The notes beneath the pieces are model-generated. The model was given only the letters and a program-made list of their open reading frames with translations. It did no database searches and was not told the origin of the DNA. DNA of 64,000 nt from Caprella mutica (Eukaryota; Arthropoda; Malacostraca; Amphipoda; Caprellidae), in assembly GCA_947561585.1 (NCBI GenBank), contig CANNZV010000115.1, positions 186,001 through 250,000 of the forward strand, given 5' to 3'. The first letter of the stretch is position 1. Every line of letters starts with the position of its first letter. Shown here piece by piece: positions 11,367 through 25,335 of this stretch. Both the position numbers and the translations under genes were made by a program.

Positions 11367-13650
11367 AATAACCATTTTATGCAGAAGAGAATACAGAATG
11401 AATATTAGAAGTTTGAAGAAATTATATGCTTGACCAAGTATTTGTAAGTTTGATGTTTGAAAAAAAGTATCTTATTTATATCACCCTATATAGTAAATAC
11501 CTATAATACACAGTTTGTCTTTTTCTCTTGGTCTGTTAGTTGGTTGCAAGAAAAATGTCTCGCTTTAAAATTCAAGATACGATCAACTTCATGACCAAAA
11601 TAATTGTTACAATTTCAGAAATCCGGAAGAGCGAAAATCCTGAAAACCAAATCATTCGGAAAATAAAAAAATCCAGAAAAATATAAATCAGGAATAACCA
11701 AAGAATATGTGAATTAGGAAAATAATCCGAAAACCAGAAAATCCCAAAGGAACAAAATTCGGACAAAAGAGTAAAAAAACAAAAAAATAAAAATTATTAT
11801 TTATTTATTTTAATATCCAGGCGATATTTTTCTGTTGTGTGGCTTTGTATTTATTGTATATCTTTATTAATAATTAACTGTTCCATAGGATAGAGTAAAA
11901 GTAAAATAAATAAATTTACCATTCATATATAATACTGAGGTAGTAATATAAATAGAACAACATTAAATTTATTTTGCAGTCTACCATTGAATTGAATTTA
12001 TTTTCTATAGACGAAAAGGAAAAGAAAATTTCTTTCAAATTCTAAGTAGGACTGTAATAAATTTAATACAATTTAAAGTTAATACGATTAATATTAAATA
12101 GAAAAATATCATTAAATGATGATTTTATTTAACTTTTGTAATTAAATTATTGTTATTTTATGAATATATACAATTTTGTAATTTTGATGGTAGATTAATT
12201 GATTTTAGATATTAATGTTTTAAAGATTTCAAGCAAATAAAGATTTCAAGCATATAGTTTGAAATAAAATCGTAGCCACTAGCCATTTTAACTTCAAATT
12301 TGTAATTAGTAACACCTGTGTATTGCAGTAAATTTATGTAAAGACATTGTGTTATAGTTTGTTTTTAGGCATTTCTATCAGATTATGTTTTAAAATGTTG
12401 TTGCTCACTTGTTTTCGGAGTCAATTGAGCTCTCCGTGCTTCATTTCTTTCTTATTTCTGTAGTAATAATAACTACTACAGCTTGATATGCTATTTACGT
12501 TCAAATATCATTTTCTAAACTCAGAAAGTACTCGTCTAACTGAATCATTTATTATGATTGTTTGTCAATTATATTTCTTCAAATCCCAGAGCAGCTAAAG
12601 CTAATAATTACCTTCGCAGAATGCCGAAGGTTATGTTTGCCCCTAATTTGACATAATAATTTTGACAACATTATGCCAGATTCAAATAAAATAACATGTT
12701 AGTTATCTTTCACAAATTATTATAATATCAACTGATCTTTTTCAACTCACCTAATGTATTTTACCTATTTCATTAATTTACTTATTTAGTTATGTGGACT
12801 GCAGTCACTGTAGTGTGCCCATATATTCAATCCACATAATCAAACATCTCTCAGTTCTGATTAGTTAGACTCTAAGCACTCTTTACAATCAATTAAAGCA
12901 TCTATTTGATATTATTCGATAAGAAATATATTTGTTCATATCTTCAATATAAAGAAAATTCGAAAGCAGTATAAAGGAAAATACAGTTCCTAATTAAAAT
13001 GATAACGTAAGTCAATATTTTTGAAGTTGATAAGAAATATTGGTAGATTTGCTGTCATGAGTATAGCAAGGAAAGAAGTAATACATTCATCTTTATTCAT
13101 TTACAGGCTAAGGCTGAGTTGTAGGAAATTTCTAAAATGCCATAATTTCATTTATTAACATCATAATTATCTATTAGCCGTGATCATTGTCGAGATTATT
13201 GCCATTTTGTGTATTCATTTAAGAAGCTATATATATCTTATAAAACAGAAGTCACTATTAGTTACTATGTGTCTCAGTGTTCTATACTCTCGATAAGACT
13301 TTGCTCTGCACTTTGATAGTATATTATACAGTATAAGTATATAATATATATAGTATATGCATGCATGATTGATTGCAGAATAAGTAACTTTTTACAGTGA
13401 TCATGTCTGTAGTTCACTCCAATTTACAGCTCCTACTAAAGAACGAAAATTATCGATAATTTTATGATACGTTTGTGATAGGGTGGCATAATTATAACGT
13501 CACTATAACATGTAGTTCATATTATTATCTTATTGTTGTGCTCTTTTTGTGAAGCTTAAGATGGAGATTTATTTTAGCATGGTTTATCTGTCGCCTAAAA
13601 ACACACGACTAAAATGAACTTCGGTGTTTGGTTTATTGGTTTATTTACCA
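11367..13650. other. AT-rich intergenic stretch with a terminal hairpin fragment
   Basis: No gene recognised. At about 12608-12635 there is ACCTTCGCAGAATGCCGAAGG, an imperfect hairpin of the same kind as the end of the modular element at 30835-31450. It may be a solo terminus of a related element. Confidence 0.45.
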
Positions 13651-13654
13651 CCAT

Positions 13655-13930
13655 TACACTGAGAAAAATTTGCAAGTCAATTAACCTGACTCACCGCTTG
13701 AGTCAAGGCTGCAAAACTCCAATATTTGAGTCTTTTTTCAAGATTGACTCTACCTGAGTCAATCTGACTACGAATAATGAATCAATTTGACTTTTTTTTG
13801 TAAAATGTTAGGATGAGTCAAATTGACTCACATTTTGAGCTGGTTTCGGGACAAACTGAAACCTCAAATTTTGAGTCAATTACCGTTCAATAAAATATAT
13901 TTTTCATCAACAATTTTTCCTGTGGTTAAA
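13655..13930. mobile_element. Possible short TIR element rich in TGAGTCA motifs
   Basis: The stretch begins CACTGAGAAAAATTT and ends AACAATTTTTCCTGTG, which are roughly inverted. Between them are many TGAGTCAA/TTGACTCA motifs in both orientations (13690-13880), some complementary across the middle. TGAGTCA is also the AP-1/bZIP consensus, but the clustering is better explained by palindromic transposon structure. Borders are uncertain. Confidence 0.4.
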
Positions 13931-14096
13931 TCAATTGAGTTCACCAAAGTTTATATTTGTATGACATGCGCACTTGTGCAGGCAGTGAGCAGTTGAGATG
14001 AGGTGGTACCTACCGCGATAAGTGTCAATCTTTTTGTTCTTTCGCTGGCGGAGTGTTTTTATTCACATTCCTGCTGCATGCAGTGGTAATCTGTGG

Positions 14097-14690
14097 AGCT
14101 ACTGAATTGCCTGAGTGATCGGTAGGTACCTAACTACAGCGCTACCTGAATTGCCTGAGTGATCAGTAGGTACCTAACTACAGAGCTACCTGAATTGCCT
14201 GAGTGATCAGTAGGTACCTAACTACAGAGCTACCTGAATTGCCTGAGTGATCAGTAGGTACCTAACTACAGCGCTACCTGAATTGCCTGAGTGATCAGTA
14301 GGTACCTAACTACAGCGCTACCTGAATTGCCTGAGTGATCAGTAGGTACCTAACTACAGAGCTACCTGAATTGCCTGAGTGATCAGTAGGTACCTAACTA
14401 CAGAGCTACCTGAATTGCCTGAGTGATCAGTAGGTACCTAACTACAGCGCTACCTGAATTGCCTGAGTGATCAGTAGGTACCTAACTACAGAGCTACCTG
14501 AATTGCCTGAGTGATCAGTAGGTACCTAACTACACAGCTACCTGAATTACCTGAGTGATCAGTAGGTACCTAACTACAGAGCTACCTGAATTGCCTGAGT
14601 GATCAGTAGGTACCTAACTATACAGAGCTACCTGAATTACCTGAGTGATCAGTAGGTACCTAACTACACATACCTAACTAGAGCTACCTA
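14097..14690. repeat. 44-bp minisatellite, about 13 copies
   Basis: Each unit runs through GAGCTACCTGAATTGCCTGA, GTGATCAGTA and GGTACCTAACTACA. Two perfect palindromes lie in every unit, TGATCA and TAGGTACCTA. The first unit differs slightly (GATCGG) and the last two are rearranged. No open frame spans the array. Confidence 0.95.
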
Positions 14691-17600
14691 ATTATATGTT
14701 CCCAAAGTAAGTTTAATTTGCCGAAGAACTTGGCTACCTTACACCAAAAGAAATGGTCGACTTTCAAGGTACAGTCAAATTGCTCACAGACTAATTTTTG
14801 TCCCTTTTTAGGATTTAATGAAATACAATTGGAATGACTCTTCTAAAATTAGGAGTTAAAAACATCGAGCAAATGGCTGAAAACTGAAAAATCTAATATA
14901 AATCTAGGATAGCGACTGAGGACAAATAATATTCCCAAATAATTGACCGATTGAGCTGATGGATATGAATTAGCAAAATTCTATGCTATAATACAGTAGC
15001 TATAATCTTCATATCTTGACAGTAATGGGCTGAAAGTATTATTATCTTTGTATGCCTGATATAGATGAGTGAGAATGATTTTGAAAGTTATAGTGCTAAG
15101 TAGCCTATGCAGTTTGTAATACCTGTTTGCATTGGTGATGATATCAAGAATTAATGCAGTCAGTTATGGTTAAGGATAAAAAAGGTACGGTAAAAGAAAT
15201 ACAGACATGCATTACCCGTTCTTCCTCACATGGTATACGAATACAATAGAATAATTATTTTTCTTTTAACCTTTCTTTTACCTGACCCCTGAAATTATGA
15301 AAAGTCCAAAAATTAGGAAACAAGTAAATTCCTTTAAAATAATTTCATTGAGCTCATGCTAAAATGAATGCATTTTTTGTAGAGGATTTAGTGCAGACAT
15401 CGTGTTAGAAGAAATGAAGTTAGAAGAAATGAAGTTAGAAGAAATGAAGTTAGAAGAAAGGTCATGTCACATGCATCACAATTATGATATTTATATTCTG
15501 GACAAAAAAAGAATAAATTTCATAATTTGAATTTGTGTTTATATTATGAATATTTTGATCAGATATAACTGTTATCATAAGTAATTCAGATTGGAAAGGA
15601 AGGAATAAGTTCACTATGTTTTCTAGACAACAAAAGTTAAGAAATATTTTTCAATTTTTACTTTGGATATTCAAAGGAAATAATTGACTTAGACAAAAAT
15701 GAGACCACTTTCTTTCACAATATTTATCTCATCATTTTGGGTGCTCTGTTCGCCACTAGACATTATTTTAATGAACGAGTCTAATATTAATTTACTGATC
15801 ACTAGCAAAATCTGTTTTTACTCAATCAATAAACAATTTTAGCAAAACTTTTAATATTCATTTGCAACCACTGAGAATTTTATTATTCAATAATATTTTA
15901 AGAACAATTTTAAACGTGAGAAGGGATGTAAACTATGGTTTCAAATGAAATGCATATAGATCTTTAATGGTTAATAATTTCATTAAAAATGGCTTTTTCA
16001 TGAAATTATTACGTATGTGTAGAGCATTATATGCACGAGCCTCATCTTTTAAATAAATATTTTACTGATTTCATCCCTTCTCACCACCATAGTTTGAACA
16101 GAATTGGAGTAAAATTTTACTAGTTTTAGATCCATAAAATTAGGCAACAAACAAACTCTCTATTTTTTATCAGAACCAATGTCAGATTTTAAATTTCAGA
16201 AAAATTTAAAGAGGCAAGCTTGGGTAGGTTAGTTTTGTGACTGGGAATACAGACGCCAATGGTAACTAACTACATTCGACTGTTTAAGAAAACAGAGTAA
16301 TGTTCTTCTATTGGGTATAAATCACCTCAAGTAATCTCATTTTGAGTAGAATAACATCCATAGCTCTTGGTACAAAGGGTGTTACCGACTAAGATGTTCA
16401 TAGAGTCACCTTATATGAACATGCAGCTATTGTTTATAGGCAGCCCAATGCATTCATTAACATAGGTATAATCATAACAACTTATAGCTATATGTAACAC
16501 TCGTATATGTTTTACCCCTAAATGGCTGCAATCCATATTGTAAAATATATGGCAAGCTAAGGTTTGATTAAATTTAAGAGCAGATATGTTATAGTTAGCA
16601 TTAGATATAATTATTATTCGAGATAATGCAACGATTTGACTGTTAACAATTTTCTTATTTACTTTATATTTGGTTTGCGAAAAAAAAAATCCGATTACAC
16701 TTAGATTGAAAGAAACATTAAAACGTTATTTATCTACATAACTTGAAATGAACCGATAACTAATTTGATTAATGATATAAACAGATACATATAAACTCAT
16801 CAAATCCATTAGTTTTACCAAATAGTGCACAAAACATGCATGTTGAAAACATATAAAAATTGAATATCAAATTCAAATAGCGAGGTTTGATTACCCGGTG
16901 TAGCAAGTAGGACCTACATTAACATACCGATACTGTCAGTGAAACATGTAATTGAGAACATCATCCAGAAAAAACCTATAGGAACCAAGATGTGGAATTA
17001 TAATGTAAATTATGCCTTCCAGTTGTAAAAAGTGAATAGTCTGTTGTAGATGACTTACATCAAAATTTTCAATTTCAACTGAGTAGGTACCATTACAAAG
17101 AATATTATTCAACTATTGGATCTGTAGCTATTATAGAACTATTTTATAGGATATAGCAGCATTAAAGTAAATGCTGTAGCAGCATTTAAAGTGTATGCTT
17201 AAATACCTTTTCCAGGTATTCTGCCTTAGGGATGAACAATTAGCTTCCGACTGACAATGATTGAGGCGATAGTTAAATAAATTGAATGTTCTCCTTCAGC
17301 ATAGGATAACTAAGGTGAAAGAACGCTATTTAAAGAGCTAAAAGATATGAGAATAGTTAAAATGCAAGAGAATAGCAAGCCTTAGGAGAGAACACACTTG
17401 CTGTGCCACAGGGTAGTATACTAGGGCCACTTCAACCAGTTACAGCACTGTCTCTTTTATCGAGGCAAACTGCAACCTCCTGCTGATACTCATTAATATT
17501 AAAATAACATTAATTTAGATTCAATCTAATCAAACTTTTTGAATTAAGTTACATGTGAGGAATATGAAGATAAATTGCCTTTCAGAATCAACCTAACGAG

Positions 17601-20600
17601 TCAATAATTTTTAGGAGAATACCTATAGCTTTTCTGTGAATTGTACTAAACAAAACTGCAATCAAGTGAAAAAAAAAATTATTTATAGGAATATTCATAA
17701 GTTTATGGTGAGATTATAATACGAATTTGTAACGTGTATTAAAATGAAGCAATATACTTGTAAATTTCTTCTAAGAAAATCAATTCCAAGAAAAACAACT
17801 AGTACATTTTTTCTAATCAAGATATCTTCTCCAAACTTATTACTAAAGAATTAAAGCTTGACTCTGTATAGTCCAAGAAATTATTCTGATAATTAAAGTA
17901 ATCGTGTGTCTACCACTTGCAGTTGGCGCCACAATGCAGTCAAGATCTCTAGATCTAAATACTGTTTTCAATGCAGTCAGGCTTATAATTGATTGATGGT
18001 TATATTGCTACATCACTTTGATAAACAATTGTGAATGGCTGTCCATTAACTTACAGTTAGAATATACATATACTAGAAATATTAGTATTAATTATCTAAA
18101 TCAAACATAATTTATTAAAGCCTATTTAAAACATTGATGAAAAAATTGTGAAATACCTATTTTGTTATTTTGTACAATTTAAATGATATTAAAAAACAAG
18201 GACCTTTTACTTTTTAAGTTTATATTTAAAATTGTTATATATAATTATTTTACAATTTTATTTTATTTTTCTATATGCAAAATTGTTTTTTCGTTATGCA
18301 TGCAGATCAATTTATTCAAATTGAAAATTATAATTATTATTTCCGCTTTTAAATGGAAAGAAAAACATGTTAATGATAATTAATCCTAATTACATTTTAC
18401 ATTATATATTATGTTTTTCTGTAGAATGAGATTTGGTGGAGAGAATCACCTTGCAGAGGTAATATTTTTTTAATAACAATTACTGTTGTTGATTTCACTG
18501 CCTACAACTACAGTGCCCTGCATTGCCTTCTTAGAAACAGTGATAACATCGCTAATGAACATTCACCTCCATCGGTACACTGACTTTCATGCATTAAACT
18601 GTACATTGAATGGCAGTAAAGATCTCAAATGATGGCCTTTCTGAAAGTGGCTCAGAAATATTCTAAAACGTTTCCATAACTGAAATCCATATTGTGGTAA
18701 TTCATTAATGAATTATAGCATTTTAAAAAGCAGTTTGGTTAATATACATTCATGCTTAGGCTATAGAATATATCTACTATGTTAGTGTATATCAGAACCA
18801 ATTCACTCTGTCTCATATGTGTCTGCTCTGTATAATTTGTATGCAATATTGCAATATTAGCCCAATAGAAAATTAACATTGGAAAAGCCATAAACATAAG
18901 TTAATTATCGAGAACTCTCTACCATCATCGGCCTTTTTAACAATAGAAATATATTGGGTAGTTCCATGCAAGGCGCCACATGAGATAATATACATAATAT
19001 ATGGCTAACATATGTATAATATATACATCTGTAGGTTATACATAGTGCTATTTGAGTTGTACAAAACTTGGAGTTCCATATGTATACACAAACAATAGTT
19101 CATATGCATATTTTATACGACATACAACTTGAACATACATTAATAGACTCAATACAGCTTGTATGAATGTTGCGTGTTTAGCAAATTATTTTAGAATATT
19201 CTGATCGCTCTCGGGCCATCCATGTAGATGGATTAGAGAGATAAGATCTACTGCAGTTAATTCTGATGGAGGATATAGTTAATGGTAAGGGGAACTCAGC
19301 CATGGTGTCACTTTGAATTTATTTTATTGTAGACATTAGGAATGATATAGTGATAAACCAATGGATGTTTCTAAAGGTCAAGGCTGTCCTTTATTTAGTG
19401 TGCATGACGTCTGATTTGAATGCCTTTAGATTATCACATTTACTTCTGATGTACTAATAAAAACTATCCTGTTATTTATATGATTTTAAGAAGATTAAAA
19501 TTGAAGGATAAGTAACTATATACGAGATATTCTTTTTTGAAGGCAATAAATAAAGTTACTTTAGGATAGTCTACATAAAGAGGGATAAACTTTTCATGTC
19601 TAAATACTATCTCACAAAGGTAGAACATTATAAATTAAAGTTCTATTGCCTACTAATAACGAATAAGTCGTTTGCAGTCTCTATACTCAGTTTATTATAC
19701 TCGCTATAGTTTACCTGCATTCACTGATAATGCTGCAGATAATGCATTATTGAGTTATTTAGAACCACACACTAAAGTATTCAAAGTACCGGCCCTAGGC
19801 ATGGTACCCAGGTGAAAACTATGGTGGCTGACGATAGAATTGATCCACTTATTATTATAGATAGATTTATCCTGTATCGTTTGAGTTTTTCAGACTCTCT
19901 TTCCTGTCGATAAATGTATCGTGTGGCACCGATAACGATATTTAAAACTGTTTACTCTATGACTGTCACCCGTAAAGGACGGACAGTCGGTGACATTTTG
20001 GTCGGGTGGGAGAATGTCTCATCTACATAACCTGTTCCAAAGCACTTATACTGCAAAATAGTTAACAGAAAAAACATATACTGCATGAATACATTGATAC
20101 TGAATACAACTCGTAAGCTGATATTGTTCTAAATGATATTATTCATGCATATTGGTCTCAAAATGAATTATATGTACTTTATTAATGAAATCTATTCTGA
20201 ATCTGTAATCTAGTATATTCATATTCTGATTATCATAATATTGCAATAAAATTAATTAGGATTCATAAATCCCCGACACAATATAATAATATTAACTCGA
20301 AGTGTATAATCTTGAAATTTAATCCTAGTACAATGCACATTATGCAATATACTCTCACGACAACTGCTGTGCCTAGTTACAGATAAAGTTATCAATTCTT
20401 TATAAATAATTCCACTTGAGTTCACATCAATTGAGTCTATGCATATATCAACAAACACACTAACTGCATTATCAGACTACAACCACCCATCTCGTAAAAT
20501 AGCCTATCAGCCTATCACTCTAGAAAATAGTTAGGTGATAGATAACCTATCCGCCTTTTAGTGTCTTTAGGCAGGGAGTAAATAACAGAAGAAGACCGAT

Positions 20601-20667
20601 CTCCGCAAGTCGTGATAATAAAAACTACCGGTGATTAGATAACAAAATTTAAGAGATATTTTACTCT
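14691..20667. other. Long AT-rich intergenic stretch
   Basis: About 6 kb without a gene I can support. Contents are limited to a four-unit 15-bp repeat (GTTAGAAGAAATGAA) at 15403-15463 and scattered AT simple sequence. Short ORFs such as 18183-18383 are composition-driven (Ile/Leu/Phe/Lys-rich). Confidence 0.5.
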
Positions 20668-20758
20668 GAATTAGATATGTTACTTCGAATTAGATATATT
20701 ACTTCGAATTAGATATATTACTTCGAATTAGATATGTTACTTCGAATTAGATATATCA
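20668..20758. repeat. 19-bp tandem repeat, 5 copies
   Basis: The unit is GAATTAGATATATTACTTC with A/G variation at one position. Short and nearly uniform. Confidence 0.85.
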
Positions 20759-21960
20759 CTATGGTTTGTGAAGCATTCTATATTGATTAAATATATACAT
20801 GCATGGTATCCACAAAGTCATTAGCCAAACAAAAGAATCCAGCACATTTCTTTAAAAACTACATCAAAATAATTCTTTATACATACTTATCGGTTGTTAT
20901 CATATTTTTTTCAGAGATGAATTAGAGAAAAAAAACGTTAGCTCTGTTAAATTAAGTCTACTCCACAATAAAAATTAGCCATCTTTAACGTTTAGATATC
21001 CACTGTGGACAGTGCTACAAATTTGGCTATTTATTAATGCTTTGAAACGATGCGTAATTTCTTTGTTTTATAAAATCAAGTTTCGTATCGATGAACCAAG
21101 TTCAACTCTGATATAAAAAGGGATATATATTAATACAAAAATTAAATTATAATAACTGATTAGGTAGTATGTAAAAAGAATTAATTTCATAGTATTTTTA
21201 TAAAATTGGCTAAAGACTTTGTGGATTTTGTATAAAGTGGGAATAATTATTGTAATATATCTTTGTATGTTGTATTCGGCTGAATATTTTAACATTAATT
21301 CAGCTTGACAAAATAAAATCGGTTAGGATGATCGATCAATGTATCGGAGAGCAGTTCGAGCTACGATGCATAAATTAAATCTTGTGGTATATATTAACAA
21401 TTTCATTCCATATGAATGAAGAACTTAATGTTCGATAGCATTCAAAATATCTAATTTGAAATGAACATGAAATATAAATAAAATGGGATACTCTGTATAT
21501 AGTGTTTCTTTATTCGTAATCAAAAATAAATGTTAAATATTTGATAGGTGGTTTACGCTGATTATACCTCTTTATATAAGCATTACATATACAGTAGCCA
21601 ATTTATGCATGTTTTTCCTAAATATTACATAGGTGCTACCAATCCGTCACAGTAGTTACACGTCTAGCATGAGGTATGTACTTGCCTTTCAAGGTTTCCT
21701 AGTTGTAGAAAACTGAAAATGGTGAATTGAAAATTATGGTCTTTATACCACACTTTAGTATAATTTAAAGTAATTGGGTTTGAGTAGCATTAGCTGTTTT
21801 AATGGATATAGGCAAATATTGTAAATTGATATATACACTAAAAATATTCTTTCAAATGACAAGTTTATAATAATATTTTGGCGATCGTAATTAAAATACA
21901 CATTGAATTAAATAACTGTTAATTGGAGAAAAAATGAAAATGTAATTGATAAAAAAAAAT
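20759..21960. other. AT-rich intergenic stretch
   Basis: No gene recognised. The 75-codon minus-strand ORF at 21068-21295 is Ile/Tyr/Phe-rich and looks composition-driven. Confidence 0.4.
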
Positions 21961-22210
21961 ATATTAATATACACAATATTTATAATCCTTACTTATACAC
22001 ACATTATATACACTCCCTACTTATACACACATTATATACACTCCTTACTTATACACATATTATATACACTCCCTACTTATACACATATTATATACACTCC
22101 CTACTTATATACACTCCTTACTTATACACACTCCTAACTTATACACTTATTATATACACTCCCTACTTATACACACTCCTTACTTATACACACTCCTTAC
22201 TTATACACAC
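21961..22210. repeat. Irregular tandem repeat of ACTTATACAC units
   Basis: Units alternate between ACTTATACACACATTATATA plus CACTCCCT and shorter forms missing the TTATATA block. Copy borders drift, so this is an impure minisatellite. The short + ORF over it (21946-22137) is an artefact. Confidence 0.85.
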
Positions 22211-23130
22211 TTTACAGTGCTACTAATAACATCTGAATTACAGAGTTTGTTTTATGGCCTATGCCATTTATGGGGCATAAATTGGCTGTGCAGTCTCACA
22301 GAGAGTATAACCTTGGTAAAGTCTGCTAAGTGACTGCATTTGTCTATCATATGCATTGCCATTATTTATAGGGGCCTATAAACACCGACACATGAAAACA
22401 TTATAGGTATGGACGGGGTAAAGAGGGGGGGGGGGGCAGACAGTGAAATATGGAAATGAAAATAATGTGTTAAATGGATACAGCTGTTAATATATTAATT
22501 GGAGTATTTCTATCTTCTGTCTCAAACGCAAGAGGTATTGGTGCAAGAGGTACAAATGAGTTCTATTGAACAGTCTGCTAAAACCATCCATACAAAATTA
22601 ACTTCTTTTGAATTAACCAAACGTGTTTCCATTGTACATCACAATACGTACACTGGATAAAACTATTTACCATCAATAGTTCTCTAATTTTTATAGATTA
22701 TGCTGAATTAGGGTGACAAATGCAAATTATTATTCATAGGTCAGTCGATTCCGTAAAGTGGAAGTTTAAATTTTCAACTTATAAAATTATTCAAGTAAAC
22801 AATCCAGTCAAATCAATAAGTCAAAATCAGGAAACTCGATAAATTCTAAAATAATTCATTTAAATCAAATATTAGTACGAAATTAATCCAAAAAGGAGTA
22901 ACATCCATTGATATCATGGATATTATAGTCGCGTATAGTAGTTATTCTGTAGGTTTAAAAGTGTCGTACATTCTTAATTGATAAAACCTCTATAAATTGG
23001 CCCACAGTTAATTAAGGCATTATGCTACCTGAAGGTAGAATTGTCTACCAATTTAAAAACAAAATAGACTACAAAATGGTGAGCTAACTTGACGGAACCT
23101 GCACCTCGCCTTGTTAAAATTATACCATAC
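22211..23130. other. Unique AT-rich sequence
   Basis: No gene recognised. It contains a 13-base G run at about 22423-22436. Confidence 0.4.
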
Positions 23131-25335
23131 TGCCTACCATTACTGTCTGGTATATTGAACACACTCTCTACCATTACTGTCTGGTATATTGAACATACTC
23201 TCTACCATTACTGTCTGGTATATTGAACATACTCTCTACCATTACTGTCTGGTATATTGAACATACTCTCTACCATTACTGTCTGGTATATTGAACACAC
23301 TCTCTACCATTACTGTCTGGTATATTGAACACACTCTCTACCATTACTGTCTGGTATATTGAACATACTCTCTACCATTACTGTCTGGTATATTGAACAC
23401 ACTCTCTACCATTACTGTCTGGTATATTGAACATACTCTCTACCATTACTGTCTGGTATATTGAACATACTCTCTACCATTACTGTCTGGTATATTGAAC
23501 ATACTCTCTACCATTACTGTCTGGTATATTGAACACACTCTCTACCATTACTGTCTGGTATATTGAACATACTCTCTACCATTACTGTCTGGTATATTGA
23601 ACACACTCTCTACCATTACTGTCTGGTATATTGAACATACTCTCTACCATTACTGTTTAGTATATTGAACACACTCTCTACCATTACTGTCTGGTATATT
23701 GAACATACTCCCTACCATTACTGTCTGGTATATTGAACATACTCTCTACCATTACTGTCTGGTATATTGAACATACTCTCTACCATTACTGTCTAGTATA
23801 TTGAACACACTCTCTACCATTACTGTCTAGTATATTGAACACACTCTCTACCATTACTGTCTGGTTTATTGAACACACTCTCTACCATTACTGTCTGGTA
23901 TATTGAACATACTCCCTACCATTACTGTCTAGTATATTGAACACACTCTCTACCATTACTGTCTGGTATATTGAACACACTCTCTACCATTACTGTCTAG
24001 TATATTGAACACACTCTCTACCATTACTGTCTGGTATATTGAACACACTCTCTACCATTACTGTCTGGTATATTGAACACACTCTCTACCATTACTGTCT
24101 GGTATATTGAACACACTCTCTACCATTACTGTCTGGTATATTGAACACACTCTCTACCATTACTGTCTGGTATATTGAACATACTCCCTACCATTACTGT
24201 CTGGTATATTGAACATACTCTCTACCATTACTGTCTGGTATATTGAACACACTCTCTACCATTACTGTCTGGTATATTGAACACACTCTCTACCATTACT
24301 GTCTGGTATATTGAACATACTCTCTACCATTACTGTCTAGTATATTGAGCACACTCTCTACCATTACTGTCTGGTATATTGAACATACTCCCTACCATTA
24401 CTGTCTGGTATATTGAACATACTCTCTACCATTACTGTTTAGTATATTGAACACACTCTCTACCATTACTGTCTGGTATATTGAACATACTCCCTACCAT
24501 TACTGTCTGGTATATTGAACATACTCTCTACCATTACTGTCTGGTATATTGAACATACTCTCTACCATTACTGTCTGGTATATTGAACATACTCCCTACC
24601 ATTACTGTCTGGTATATTGAACACACTCTCTACCATTACTGTCTGGTATATTGAACATACTCTCTACCATTACTGTCTGGTATATTGAACATACTCTCTA
24701 CCATTACTGTCTGGTATATTGAACACACTCTCTACCATTACTGTCTGGTATATTGAACACACTCTCTACCATTACTGTCTGGTATATTGAACATACTCTC
24801 TACCATTACTGTCTGGTATATTGAACACACTCTCTACCATTACTGTCTGGTATATTGAACACACTCTCTACCATTACTGTCTAGTATATTGAACATACTC
24901 TCTACCATTACTGTCTGGTATATTGAACATACTCTCTACCATTACTGTCTGGTATATTGAACATACTCTCTACCATTACTGTCTGGTATATTGAACACAC
25001 TCTCTACCATTACTGTCTGGTATATTGAACATACTCTCTACCATTACTGTCTAGTATATTGAACACACTCTCTACCATTACTGTCTGGTATATTGAACAT
25101 ACTCCCTACCATTACTGTCTGGTATATTGAACATACTCTCTACCATTACTGTCTGGTATATTGAACATACTCTCTACCATTACTGTCTGGTATATTGAAC
25201 ATACTCCCTACCATTACTGTCTGGTATATTGAACATACTCTCTACCATTACTGTCTGGTATATTGAACATACTCCCTACCATTACTGTCTGGTATATTTA
25301 ACATACTCTCTACCATTACTGTCTGGTATATTTTA
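23131..25335. repeat. 34-bp minisatellite, about 65 copies
   Basis: The unit runs through TACCATTACTGTCTGGTATA and TTGAACACACTCTC. Common variants are ACATAC for ACACAC, CTCCC for CTCTC and GTCTAG for GTCTGG. The rarer TGTTTAG variant appears at about 23654 and 24436, 782 bp apart, exactly 23 units, so block duplication is likely. The array ends with degenerate units (TATTTAACATA, TATTTTACAAT). Confidence 0.97.

Noticed and set aside
13690..13880. AP-1 (TGAGTCA) enhancer cluster
   Set aside because: Motifs occur in complementary pairs bracketed by CACTGAGAAAAATT-like ends, better explained as a palindromic transposon.
23131..25335. CRISPR-like appearance of regular repeats
   Set aside because: Units are directly abutting 34-mers with no unique spacers, in eukaryotic-type DNA; the same holds for the other arrays.
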